This document shows positions 9,201 through 21,689 of a DNA stretch of 64,000 bases, in pieces. This stretch comes from Rhizoclosmatium globosum (taxonomy: Eukaryota > Chytridiomycota > Chytridiomycetes > Chytridiales > Chytriomycetaceae), in assembly GCA_002104985.1 (NCBI GenBank), contig MCGO01000173.1, forward strand, positions 1 to 64,000. Reading direction: 5' to 3'. The notes below the pieces were generated by a model. It ran no database searches. It worked only from the letters and a program-made list of their open reading frames with translations, and was not told the DNA's origin. The translations under genes were made by a program, and so were the position numbers. The stretch's first letter is position 1. Every line of letters begins with the position of its first letter.

Positions 9201-12200
9201 TGGTCACCTGCGCCACCCAAAATGTCCCTTCCGCTGAAGGTCTATCAACACCAACATTCAGTTCCGGAGACACCAAGAACACTTTCACGACAGGTATCTT
9301 GCGCATTACAGTTTTTTTAAACTAACACTTCTTTTTCAAGTCGAAGAGGCTTGTTGAGACACCAATAGAGGTCAGAGGTAGACCAACTGTCGTCAAAGAA
9401 GAAGAAGAAAAGGCGACAGTTCCAGACGAGGAATTGAATTATTCGGACATGCTTGCGACCGAAGACGTTCCGTCTGTTACTAAGCCCATTCGGCTTCGAT
9501 CAAAAACACCCTTAGTTGGAGTTCCGATCGAAGAATCTACGCTTGAATCTATGCTGGTTAATGAGGAAGAGTGGGTTAAGACAGATTCAGTCGTTATTCC
9601 AGAAGTTACTATGGAGCCATCTGATGAGTCAAACTTGGAGGTCCCTCTTTCGTTTCCTGAGAAGCTTGGATCACCGGGTAACGCAATTATAACAGATGTG
9701 ATTGAAGAAGAGGAGACTGTTGAACCAGCAGAGGCTGGGGTAATAGCAAATCAGCAAGAAGTTATTTCTGTGTCAGTTGTTCAACCTGCAGCAGTACCAG
9801 AAGTGGAAGCATTGCCGACAAAGCCTGAGAACACTTCAGCTAAAACAGAAGAAGGCCCCAATTCAGAACCTCCACTTCCCAAAAAGATCCGACACTCTTT
9901 GTCTGACACGGAAGCTTCAACCAAAAAAGGAGAATCCACAACTGTTGGACGAAAACGAGTTCAATCACATCAACCAGTTACTAAGCTGAGGAAGAAGGCA
10001 CCAGTCCTTCCACCTCTACCCAAGAAAAAAGCGAAAAAGGCTTCGCGAATTGTTAGTACCTCATCGTCAGGTTCAGCGGAATCGACAACTCAGCATCTGG
10101 CGGATATGGGATCAACGATGAGTTTACAGGGAAAGAATTATAGCAGAGCTTCTTCGGCAGGATTCACTTCTGAAGACCCAATCGCTTTCTACAAAAAGCG
10201 AAGAATGTCGCAGACAAATCAGAGTGTTGCAACGATTTTATCATACAACAGTCTTGATCGAACAGAGAGCTCGTATGATATGTCGCTACGCAGCATGAAT
10301 GCTAGCACTTTCTCGATTGCTGGAAAACGCGATACGCCACACCATAAAGAGAAAACTCTGTATACAGAGCCAGTTGGACCTGACTGGTATGAACTCATTC
10401 ACAACAACGAAAAGCGCGAAAAACTCTTCTCACCGGCGGAGCGTGCAAAGTATCCTACACTTACTGACCCAGGTCCACCTGAAGAGCTTGCCTCTTTAGA
10501 AGGAGATGTTTGCATGGATCCAATCAGTGAAATCGATAAATTGACGTCGCTGATTTTGTCAAGCAATCTTCCCATTCCTGCTTTTTTGCGTCGACGAGGT
10601 ATTCTCTTTGGACGAGTTGGAAGGTATGATGAAGCAATGACGGACTTGATGAAAGCCGTACAGTTTGGTGAGATGGCTTAATCAAGGAATCTATCTTCGC
10701 TAACAATAGGTAGATCCTTTCCACTCTGATGCTCTTTGGCAACGACACCAGCTGTATCTGCGATTGGGTGACACAGATCGTGCTCTGAAGGACCTCGACG
10801 CGATTACGGACACTAATAAGGGACACTATGGGGCCTTTCTGGCAAAAGCGAGAATATATGAGGAGTTAACGGTAGTGACGCATTGTGTTTGAATTCAACT
10901 TAACCAACAGTTTCCAGGCTGAAGAAAGGAGTTCTGGATTACCATTGGAGCCTGCTACACTAGCTTTAATCAAGATGGCCATTGTGAACTTTTCTCAACT
11001 GATTCGTCTCAAACCAGATGATGCGGAGGGATATTACCATCGAGCCTGCCTATTTGAAGCCGAAAATGTTTGATTTCTTGACGTTCTTGTTTAGTTTTAA
11101 CTCCAATACAGGAAATGGTTTACGCCAATGAGGACTTCAGGATGGTTCGACAACTAGATCCAGCAAACGAACATGCGATACATAACTTAGCTGTGTACTC
11201 TTTCCAACGACAGCTGTGGGAAGACGGAATCATGGCATTCACAAAGCTTATAAAATTAAATCCGGAAAACGGACAAGCGTACTTGTATCGAGGACGTGCG
11301 AATGCATACTTGGCCAAATGGGACGAAGCTTTGAGGGACTTGACTTTGGCGATTCAACTCGCACCCGATCGAGCAGATGTCTTCTTTTTTAGAGGATGTT
11401 TGCTTCGAGAGAGGAATAAGCGAAAAGCGATCGAAGACTTAAGCGTCAGTGTGTTGCTTGATGATGGGCCAACTAACTCAGAAGCGTTTTTTCAACGAGG
11501 TTTAAAACGCCCCACAATATCACTCGAGTCGACGCTAACAATATCTTTGCAGCTATGCTTTATTACAAGCTTAAAAAGTATGAACTCGCGATTATAGACT
11601 ACACCACAGTTGTCGAATTAGACCAAACCAAAGCGACAGCTTGGTTAAATCTAGGAATTCTTTATATGCGGTTCTTCAATGATTACTTCAGAGCCTTAGA
11701 TTGCTTTGATAAAGCCATTTTCCACGGTATGTAAATTTTTTGGGTATAATACGCTGACGTCGATTAGATCCAATCCAAATCAAAGCATTCTTATGCCGCG
11801 GAGATCTACTTCAGATTCTGGATACAGAGTTTAACGACGAATTTGCTCAGATGGCTGGAACAAAGAAGAAATCTAAGGCAAATGGAGAATCGGCTCTCAG
11901 CTACTTGGATCGTGCCATTCGTGATTATTCGAAAGCAATGCATTTATGTCCCAGTGATTATTTGCTCTACTTGTATCGAGGAAGACTTCTGCTAAAACAA
12001 GGGTTAGTACTTCATTTTCGGACATACACTAAATATATGCCACTTTATCAGAAAAATGAAAGACGCCACATACGACTTCTATGCTGCCTTTGAGTTGAAT
12101 CCTGGAATCGCCCAAACGTTTATGCAGCGAGCACTGGTGTTGTCCTTCCAGCGTAAATATCAACAAATCATCAACGAATTCAACGAAAAAGTCAAACGAG

Positions 12201-14378
12201 AAAGAATCGAAGACCCGTCATTGTATGTTCTTGTCGGTAGGTCACCAACCAAATATGGCTCGATAAACTGACAATTTCAAAACACTCAGCAAAAGCTCGA
12301 ATCAAGGTTGGTGACAACGAAGGTATGATAATTACATTGATTCACAGGCCATATAACCTGACAATAACTCCAGGTGCAATCAAGGATTTGGCAAAAGCGC
12401 TCGAATTCAGCAGAATCAAAGACCCTCAAATCTACCTTCAAAAAGGAATTTGCTTCGAAAACATCAAAGACTACACGAACGCCTCCGCTGAATTCACAAA
12501 ATGTATATCTCTGGAGCCATCGTTTGCGAAGGTGGGAAAACTGTCAGTAGCACAATTTATTTAAATGACGACGATAGGCTTACTATCATCGCGGTGTTTG
12601 TAAATTACACGAGGGAAACCCCAAAGGCGCAGCAGATTTAGATATGGCAATCAAACTAGATCCCAAATTCTTCGACGCATACCTTTCTCGAGGATCTTAC
12701 AATCAATCCAAGGGCAATTATGCAGAAGGCATTGAAGATTGTAACGCGGCGTTGAAGCTTGAGCCGACAAGTATCCGGGCCCATTTGCTGCGAGGTGCTT
12801 GTAATTGTAAACTCCATCAGTACGGTATGGCTATCGTTGATTTTTCGAAGGCGATTCACTTGGATAAGGTTAGTTTCACTGATAAGTAGTGATGTCCAAC
12901 AACAGTTCTCATAGGCTTGCAATGCCGCTTTTTACAATCGAGCTGTCACGTACCAGTTACTTGAAGACTATAAGAACGCAATCAAAGACTACAGCATTGT
13001 TTTACTTCTTGTTGATGACTCGGTATGATAACACAGTGATCATGAGTGATACTAAACCAGAGCAATTGTAGAATGCATATCGAAACCGTGGACTCATATA
13101 CTGGAAGCAAGGAGACGCCGAGAATGCTCTCTTGGATTTATATGCGGCACGCGATAACTTCCCTGGAGACGCCAGACTTCACGGGCTTCTTGCGCTGTGT
13201 CTACAGAAAGTTGGACGAACTGACGAATCTCTTGAGGCGTTCACATCGGTATGTACACTGACGCAATAATCAATTCAGCCAGCTAAGAAGCTTTTAGTCA
13301 ATCCGCGTCAATAAAACGCTTATCGAGGCATATCTTGGTCGTGGAAACGTATATTCTTCAATTGGACAATGCAAAGCAGCAAAGTAAGTTTCAGCTTCAG
13401 CTTAAAATTTTCTTATTGATCCAATGTTCTTAGGCGCGACTATTCGCGAGTCATTCATATGTATCCGACTTGTACAGAAGCCTATGTCAATCTGGCCTAC
13501 ACACTCCAAATGGAAGGACGTTACCAAAAAGTATGTCCTTTTAAGAATTTTTTCATTCTTTAAGTATTGGACAGTCTTGGGACTTTTTCACAATGGCGAT
13601 TGCTATAAATCCATCGTGTACGTCTGCATTAGAGGGACGATCAGTCGTAAACCACACTATGAGAAACTACTTTGGGGCTTTGATGGATATAACTAAAGCC
13701 ATAGTTTGTAATATTTTTTCTCGTTTTTAGTACTTATTCGTATTCCAGGAAATCACGCCGAATAGTGCAGAGTTGCACACAAATCGGGCTGTAATATACT
13801 CTTCCATGAATGACCGTGTTAAAGCCTTGTCTGACAACAAACTCGCAATCAAGATTGACCCTCAATATGCGCTGGCATATTTTAATACGGCCAATCTTTA
13901 CTTTGCTCAATCGCGTTGGGAGATAGCTTTAGATTACTATAACAAAGCTCTGGAGCTTGAGCCGAAAGATGAAGCAGCGATTCTTAATAGAGGCATCACT
14001 CGTGCTCAATTAAATGGTGAGAGCAAAGTATGATTTCTTTATCCTAAAGCCATTTTACCTTATAAAGATTATTCTGGAGCTTTGGATGACCTCAATACTG
14101 CCACTATTTTGAATCCACAGTGTGTTGAAGTGTATTTCAATCGTGCTCAGTTATTCCAAAAGCTCAAAAGATATGAAGAAGCCGACGCAGACTATTCGAT
14201 GGTCCTTAAACTTTCTCCATATGATGACTCAGCCTATAAACAGCGTGGTGATGTGTAAGCATCTATTTTGAAGTTCAATCTTAATTCTCGCTGACTTAAT
14301 CCAAATAGACGTGGAAAACAAGGAAAAGTATTTGATTCAATGGTCGATTATGCACGAGATATCATTAATGTTGTTTAG
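6242..14378 (+). CDS. Giant TPR-repeat protein, possibly TTC6-like (about 2,300 aa)
   Basis: A many-exon gene with about 20 introns of roughly 50-60 nt. The first exons (6242-6264, then from 6313) encode MDSQRRKK followed by a Lys/Pro-rich segment. The first half, to about position 10380, is low-complexity and probably disordered, with Glu-rich, Ser-rich and Pro-rich tracts. From the PDWYELIHNNEKREKLF segment (about 10380) to the end the protein consists of roughly 20 tetratricopeptide repeats, with recurring AYLYRGRANAYLAKWDEALRDL-type units. It ends DYARDIINVV at 14378. TPR arrays bind partner proteins. The architecture, a long disordered N-terminus with a very long TPR array, recalls TTC6-type proteins of ciliated organisms, but I could not verify that. 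I did not fix every splice site. Some exons are short, and the exact intron pattern needs transcript data. Confidence 0.7.
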
Positions 14379-14462
14379 TTTGAATTGAATAAAGGGAGTT
14401 TGAATCCCGCCATTAGACTCCAAAGAAACCCGCTAAACGGAACCCATCAACCAAACTGCATC

Positions 14463-16222
14463 ATGCCTGTGGAAGGACCCAAATCTGCCCATCTTCCAAC
14501 GCCAGCTACATCAGTATCAAGGTCATTTGCAGGTCATCACGATCGACAATCGCGTTCCACTTGGAATCAGACTTGGCGTAGTCAGCCAGCATCCACCATG
14601 CATTTCCAACGACCACCAAACGACGTCTATTCCCTCAAATTGCGAATATGTTTTTGCCTCTTCTGGGCAAAGTCGCTCTTAGCAGCCACTCTCTTCCTTT
14701 CGTGCATGTTCTTTTATTCGTGGAAAGTGTACAGCCTTCACATTGCTGCCATTCGACCGTCTCCACCTCAACCTCCACCTGAAACAAATATAACAATTGT
14801 TGATCCAAAGACTGGACACGTTCGTCAAAGGTGTGCCCAGTCAACTTTGTCTTTGGTGGGACGATTTGAACTCATTTTTGGATAGCTGTTTCTTCAATGC
14901 AAGTGCAGGCTTCGCGCGAGTCCAACCGCAGATTAAACGTTCGATGGTGATTGGATTCAGTCTCGATTGGAGCTATGAAACCCCAACTGCCCTGCGAAAT
15001 AAGTTGGATGGCCATTCGCCCTTGATTTTGTAAGGCTTCCTTTAACAATGGTTTCATGTTAAATATTGGTGCAATAGTAATGCATTTATGGGTTTCGATG
15101 CCAACCTAACAGAGCCATATGACCGCAATATGTTGAACTGGTATGGGTCGGAAGTTGGTCGCGTCCAAGGGATTTTGGAAGTGACTATGATGCCGATGGC
15201 CCAAAATTCGTCATTATATACTGACAGTATGTATGATCAGCTTGGAAAAGATCTCGCCTCCATCAACAGCAAATACAAGACACCTGTCCTGCTCCGTTTT
15301 GGACATGAGATGAATGTGCGAATATCCCTTTTTTAAATCCAGCCTACTTATTACTAAGTTCAGGGAGATTGGACAGTGTACGGAAACAAGCCAACTGATT
15401 TCATCAAGAGTTTTCGACGAATGGCCAAATATGTCAGAAAGTATACCAACATGACAGCCATGGTATGGGGCCCAAACATTGGAATAACGTATCCCTTCAA
15501 TGGTGGTGGAATGAGCGAATCGCCAACTTCTGGTCCTGATTTCCTTCTCCTCGATACAAACCATGATGGAAAGATAAACTCTCTGGACGATCCTTACACA
15601 CCATTTTATCCAGGAGATGATGTTGTAGACTGGGTCGCCCTCTCCTTGTATTAGTATGTACTTAACTTCGAATACATTTCTCCACCTAACACCTCAAAAT
15701 TTTAGTTACCCATTTGATGACTGTCGCAACTGCCCAGTTCCAAACACTTATTTTGTGGACTATTTGACAGGGAGTGGTCCCACAACAACACAAGTACTTG
15801 ATCCGCAACTTGTCACGGATATGCATGTTTATCAGCGCGTTCATGATTTCTATCACATGTTTTGCACTCCACAAACTCACAATAAGCCTATGCTCTTGCC
15901 GGAAACAGGATCTCCGTTTATACCACAATATGTAAACGGCAGTGATCCGTCACAATGGAGTGAATCCCAAATCAAAATGGGTTGGTGGAATCAGGTGCTG
16001 AATGCGACAATATTGGATCAGTTTCCAAACTTGATCGCAGCCGTAAACTTTGAAGAAGCGAAAGAGCTCGGAGGTGTGCTGCGTGATTGGCGACTGACAA
16101 ACACATCAGCTCCCTTGAAAGCGACGCAGAATCTCCTTTCAAACTTTGGAAGCAACTTGCACCAATCTACTGACTTTGAATACGGCTGCGATGGAAGTGT
16201 CAAACTAAAGTCTCCCTCCTGA
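14463..16222 (+). CDS. GH26-like glycosidase, type II membrane protein (518 aa)
   Basis: Five exons: 14463-14830, 14886-15029, 15078-15315, 15364-15653 and 15706-16222, total 1557 nt. The ATG at 14463 is preferred over 14385, which lies only 6 bp after the previous stop codon. A cytosolic tail is followed by one membrane segment (about residues 65-90) and a Pro-rich linker. The catalytic domain has RFGHEMNGDW, whose Glu fits the acid/base of family 26 glycoside hydrolases, then MVWGPN, and an ETGSP Glu as the likely nucleophile. A DTNHDGKINSLDD segment resembles a calcium loop and is followed by PYTPFYPGDDVVDWVALSLY. GH26 enzymes cleave beta-mannans and related glucans, so cell-wall remodelling at the cell surface or in the Golgi is likely (inference). 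Confidence 0.8.
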
Positions 16223-16305
16223 CCTGGAATTATTTATGTTGTATTTATTATGAGGCATTGAAAATAACGATTTAAAACCATTTGTTATCTTACGATAAAG
16301 AGGAA

Positions 16306-17850
16306 TTAGCATTTAATGTCACAAATTGCTTTAACTTCTTTGACGCAAGTGGAGTCCCACGTGACAACACCACAATAGGCATCTTTCGCAACAATCAATG
16401 CAACGCATGGATCACAAGCAGCTTTCAGATACGGTCCAATAACGCATTTATCATGAGCGCATGTAACTTTAGTGGTAACTGGTGAAGTAGACGGAGGAAC
16501 GCTAGTGGTTTTGGGGACAGTTGTTGCCTTTGTTGTTGGGGATGGGGGAACGCTGGTGCTTTTGTTGACAATTGCTGAAGAAGTTTTTGTGGGTGCACTT
16601 GGTGATGGAACAATTGTTGTCGAAGGTTTGGCGGTGGTGACAGACGGCACTGATGGTACAGGAACAGCACTCCCAGGGTGAATAGCTTGAGCAAATCCCA
16701 CGCGCTTGTTTGTAACGTCAAATACAGTGTATGCAGCTCTCAGAAAAACATCGCCGAAGATATAATCCGGATTAGCGCCTCCACCGACAATACCACTGAC
16801 ACAGGAACCCCCGTTCTGAAAAACGTATTGCTTCGGAGTTACGACGATGGTTGAGTTTCCAATGTTTACGGTGATACTTGGACCAGTCAAGCTGCAAGAT
16901 ATTGGTGAAAACCCTTGACTATTCGCAGCAGAAGCGCCGATGGCTGCATTGAGCTTTGCAGCTACTGCAGTGGGTACAATCATTAATGTCGTTCCTGTGT
17001 CGGCGATAGCACTGCTTCCGGTCATAGGAATAGAAACTCCATTAATGACAAACGAACCCCCAACTACACTGAATTGCCAGTAAGCCAGAGTCGTCAATGG
17101 CACTGAAAAGAAGTGTTAATTTTCAATCATCAACTTCAATAAAAGCAAAAAACAAACCCCATTGAACCGCTCCCACGTATTTTGTTGTATCAACGCCATT
17201 GATTGTAAGCTCACCGGTGTCCTTGTCTGCATAGTTTGAAAAATAGAAGGCAAAGCCACCAATACCAGCTGCCCCAATAAAATTTCCCTTCGCTGTATTG
17301 AAGTCAATGGAGTTCAACAGAGAAAATCCAAGCCCCCATAATCCGTCAAATGGACCTGTCATTCCTGATTCACTAGTCGTAACTCCAAAGTCAAGTGTTG
17401 CAGTTACACCGCCAAGAGTGACTGGCCCGTGATAAATGATTCCTGAAATCGTGGAGCCGTCACCGTATGCGTCGAAAACGTCTTGCCCGTGTTTGAAAGA
17501 GTCGAGTCTGCAATGTTGACAGAAGGGCCGCTGGTACAAGAAGAATCAGTTGACTTGCACGCTGGACCACGAAGCCAAATATCAGAAGAACCCGTATCTA
17601 AATCAACATTGAAGACTTGGTTATTTCCAATTGTGACTTGAGCGGTGTAAAGAGCGTTTTGCCAGTTAACAAGTGACGTTGAACGGTGGTCCTTCAAACC
17701 CTTGATACCGAGCTTGTGTCGCGTGTTTGCGATCTTGAGGTAATCTAAAGCAGTTAGGTTTTCACCTTTACGCTGGATTGGTATTGTTATTTGGGCTTCG
17801 GTGACGGACGCACTCGTAATCAAGAGTGCAAGCAGACCTAGAAGTTGCAT
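16306..17850 (-). pseudogene. Pepsin-like aspartic protease with Cys-rich tail, frame broken
   Basis: Exons are 17850-17158 and 17102-16306. The protein has a signal peptide (MQLLGLLALLITSASVTEA), a propeptide, the first catalytic motif DLDTGSSDIWL, the flap YGDGSTISG, the second catalytic motif IADTGTTL, a Ser/Thr/Pro-rich linker and a C-terminal domain with eight cysteines (CxxxxC, CDPC, YC, CV, C, C). Family: A1 peptidase, secreted or vacuolar, cutting proteins at acidic pH. The reading frame breaks between GKTF and DAYGDGS at an A4 run on the plus strand (17475-17478). Exon lengths sum to 1490, one nucleotide short of a multiple of three. No intron can bridge this. One extra base in the run would restore a complete protein of about 496 residues, so a sequencing error is as likely as real inactivation. 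Confidence 0.8.
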
Positions 17851-18514
17851 TTTGTGAAGTTTGATGTTGTTCAGACGAGATGCGTTTCCGGCAATTTATG
17901 AAAGAGTGAAACAAAGGGCGATTGAACAAGAATGGATCGAAACAAGAGAGACAATAGCGGAGACAAGAGGGGTATTGTCCTGCCATACAATGCCACAATA
18001 TGGAGGATATTTGAAATACCGATTAATGTTCCTATCATGAAATCTCACACGTGAAACAATATGCTCGAATCCATTTTTAATATTTCGTGATTTCTGTTAG
18101 CTTAAACAAGAACAACAAAAAGAATTATGTACCAAAATTGATTTCACCAAGGACACTTAAAACGAGATATCAGCATTTGATTCTAGACTCAAAATTCGAA
18201 TAGTACTTTCTTCACGCAAATAGAGATAGACTGGAAAACATCATGGGAAGTGAGACAGTTCCCATCTAATGCTCGTTTCTAGTTAGTTGATGATGGGAAA
18301 CAATGCCTGTTTCGATTGTCGTTCATCGGTTTCTCTTTAAAGGAAAGGATTTATCACGACGAGCCAACATCAAACTGGAAACCATGAGATGACACAATGC
18401 GAATCTAGCTTTGACCGGAACATTCAATATTTATTGCTTGTAAGAACGTCTGATAGTCTAACTCAAAATTTCCAATGAAAGGGAAAGGTAAATCTACATC
18501 CAACCAATCCCATT
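17851..18514. other. Intergenic stretch, nothing recognised
   Basis: 664 bp between the protease start and the end of the first TRPV-like gene. It is AT-rich, and I see no convincing gene, repeat or RNA. Confidence 0.5.
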
Positions 18515-21434
18515 TTAACTATCCTTCTTGTCGCAGAGCTCCTGTCTACGACGATCATTGACAATCTGGTACTTTGTCGTCTCATTGGTCTTGACCAACA
18601 ATGAATGATCATGCCACAAGTTGGAAGCTTGCGTTAATTTCTTGTTTCGCATCTCACGATCATGTTCTCGCTTCATCTTCTCAAAAGGCTTCACAAGATC
18701 CTTGACCCATCCGTTCCAGTAATCCATACCAGTACGGATCTCAATATCCTCGCCGCTATGCGTCCTTGCCACAACAAGCTTCATCGTCTGTGATATAGTG
18801 TGACCAGGGTTCTCTGGGTCAGGTACATCCCGCTCCGTGAACAAAAAGTATCGTGGCTGGATAATAGAACCCTGTTCAATCGGGTTTGCATGCCATCCGA
18901 CATGTCGAAGCAAAAAGTGTCGTGTGCTGTCATTCAGTTTCTCATCGGTATCGATAATCAAATACGCGAATTGAACAGCCCAGTATCGTTTCGAGTCTTT
19001 AGCAACTTCCTTGAATGTTTCGACAAGCTTGGCAATAAGGACGTTGATGAGAAGAACCATGACGAGGAACCCGTAAAGGAAGAAGAGGAATTCAGTGAAG
19101 CCGGCGAGTTTTGATTTTCTAAAGTCATCGAAAACGGTTTGGGCAAAGAGGAAACGAATGGTCCAGAGAACAGAGCCGAGGTAGTTTGTCCAATCGAGAA
19201 CGACAATAGGTTCATTTTGAGTAATGTTGGGGACATCACGCATTTGGAGGAAGAGGGCAGCAGCAAAACCGAGGGTAAGAGCAATGTAAAGGGCCAACCA
19301 TTGCATCAAGTCAGTAACAAGAATCTTCTTGTAAACGACAATGAGTGGACCCACAGACTTGAATCCTTTCGAGAAATTGAGCATGTAGACCCAACCGAGA
19401 ATAATGGCAAACGCAAAAATAATGTTTTCCGTGTTGGTAACATAGAACCATTGACTTTGATTGACGGCACTTGCAACACCCCAACGGAAGATTGGAATCA
19501 ACAATACCAGCGTAGAAACAGACCACTGAATAATGTTTTCACCAGCACCGTATCCAACAAAGTAAGCAAATCCTTGGGTAGCAAACTCCTTGGCTTCCCC
19601 AAGCAGCATTCCCAAAACACCAAGGACCGAGAGACCCTCAAATGCCAAACGAACGATGGGGTACTTGTTACCATCATAACCTCCGTTAAAGTAGTTACGA
19701 CGGTCTGCCAAAGTAAATGGCTGCAAACCGATGGTGACAGTGAAAATAATCATCAAGAGCAAGGTCAAAACGAAACGGATCAAGAACTTTTTACGCGCGT
19801 AGAGGGCCCACTTGACGTTCAAAAGGGACTCAAAGAGTGGGTGGTTGATGATTGCTTTGTCTTCACGGTCAGCAGCAATTTCAATGGCAGACTTTGAAAC
19901 TCGGGAGGAAGACAAGACTTCACCAGTCTTTGTGTCAATCTTCTCCTGGTGTGGCTGAATTGGGTCCAAGTCGTCAATACAGATACGGTAGTGTCTGACG
20001 GAACCAAACTGAATGAACAGGTTAGATGGGAATCACAGAATCACAGAAGCTTCAAAGCCACTCACCTCCCACTCAAGCTCCTTGATAGTGTCAATCATGT
20101 TTGCGTGTCCTCTAGAAATACCCAACTGGAAAGGAGTCAAGTTGTCCTTGTTACGAGCTCTCATCAAATCGACGCAGGGAACTCCAGTTTTCCTGGCTTC
20201 CTCCAATTGAGCCATGTTGCGGTGCTTAATGTAGTTGAACACTTCGATCTCAAAGTCTCCGTAGTAAGCCATGACGTGGAGAACGTTGTTACCTGATTAA
20301 AGAGTTAGCTAACATCGCCATCACCTTCGCCACAGACTAACCGTAAATGTCGACAGCAGACAAATCAGCAGGGTCGTATGGGTTCTCAACCAAGTACTTC
20401 AGGACCTTATTCTTGTGGGTGGAAGCAGCAAACTGCAAGATGGTCTGACCATAGTACAAACATCCTTTGTCTTCGTCCTTCAAGAATTCAGTTCCAGTAA
20501 CGAGTGGTCCGTTGACCTTGGCACTGAATGAAAAAGTTCAGCGACCTCAATAGCCTATTCCCTCACTACTCCATTCGAAACTCATTTTCATCCAAACTCC
20601 CACCCCCACCACCAACTTCCAAATAAAACAAAAGTCAACATACCCATTCTCGATCAAAAAGGTAACCAACTCAGTATCTCCAATAACAGAGTTCACAACA
20701 GCAATGTGAAGCGCCGTTTCACCAAAGTACTTGCGCTTCAAGTAAACCTCATTGACCAAGTTAGGAAAAGTCCTAACAATCCACTTGACCATTTCCTTGT
20801 GACGACCCAAGACAGCAATGTGAAGGATTGTTTCACCTTCACCACCACGCTCACAGTCTCCACGGCGACCCACGACTTTGGCGTCAGGGTGGGGAAGGGG
20901 TGGGAAGTGGTAAGGCTCAACAGAGAAGGTCTTGACTGGTTTGGTTAAATCATAGACGAGGAAGTGTCAGATCCAAAACAGTGTCAACACCACCAATTTA
21001 AAGACACAAAACGCACCCTTTTCAAGATCGCCTTCAAAGGCAGCTTCCCACAGGTTTCCGTCTTCAAAGAGAGCTGTTTGCGAGGACTCTTCGTGGTGGA
21101 GGAAGGTGTTGGAGGACCCAAAGCGTTGGTGTGTCTTTCCAGTGGCCGAAGTGAAACTGGAGTGATTGGATTGAGTGATTGGATTGATCAGGTGGTTTGC
21201 AGCAGGTTAGTTAAGCATGTTAGGGTGGGTGGGGTAGAGAAGGTACACGGAAGGCAGGCAGCTGAGCAAGAGAGGAACCAGGTAACAAACTCACGTTGCA
21301 TTTGGTTTGTTGTGTGCACCAACCGAGGCACTTGGAGGAACGCCCTTTGGCACAGCGTCTCTGCTTTCAACAAAGGCGCGCTGGGCAAACGACTCGCTCT
21401 TGCCCAACTTCCATTTCGATGACCCGTGAGACAT
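18515..21434 (-). CDS. TRPV-like cation channel, copy 1 (824 aa)
   Basis: Six exons: 21434-21295, 21156-21017, 20935-20644, 20523-20342, 20292-20066 and 20008-18515, total 2475 nt. The N-terminal third carries ankyrin repeats in the TRPV style (GETILHIAVL, GETALHIAVV, the VNGPLVTGTEFL and YYGQTILQFAA region, DIYGNNVLHVMAYYGD, LTPFQLGISRGH). Six membrane segments follow, ending in LINVLIAKLVETF. Directly after this comes a TRP box, VAKDSKRYWAVQFAYLIID, which fits the TRPV subfamily (KESKxxWxLQ). The pore loop between segments 5 and 6 lacks the usual GxGD/E filter of animal TRPV. The C-terminal tail is charged. Likely a non-selective or calcium-permeable sensory channel in the plasma or flagellar membrane (inference). 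Confidence 0.85.
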
Positions 21435-21508
21435 TTTCAAGTGTGGATTTTGTTTTGGTATAGTGCGCTCCGCCTCGATCTCCTCCAATTGATTTCAGCC
21501 AAATCTCC

Positions 21509-21530
21509 ACTTTCTTTCTTTCTTTCTTTT
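21509..21530 (+). repeat. (CTTT)n microsatellite
   Basis: About five tandem CTTT units in the upstream flank of the first TRPV-like gene. Confidence 0.8.
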
Positions 21531-21689
21531 TACTCTTTTAGCCCTTTTCTATTTAGTGTAATGTTGTACTGCCAGGAATCAACCCCGCATACCATGTACC
21601 CAACCCTGTCACAACCATCAAACAAAACAAAAACAAATAGAAAACAGCAACAACATAAGAATGAACAACAACCATATCACACCACCTAC

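Noticed and set aside
19139..19897. 252 aa plus-strand ORF
   Set aside because: Shadow of the TRPV-like channel. The minus strand has clear ankyrin, TM and TRP-box motifs.
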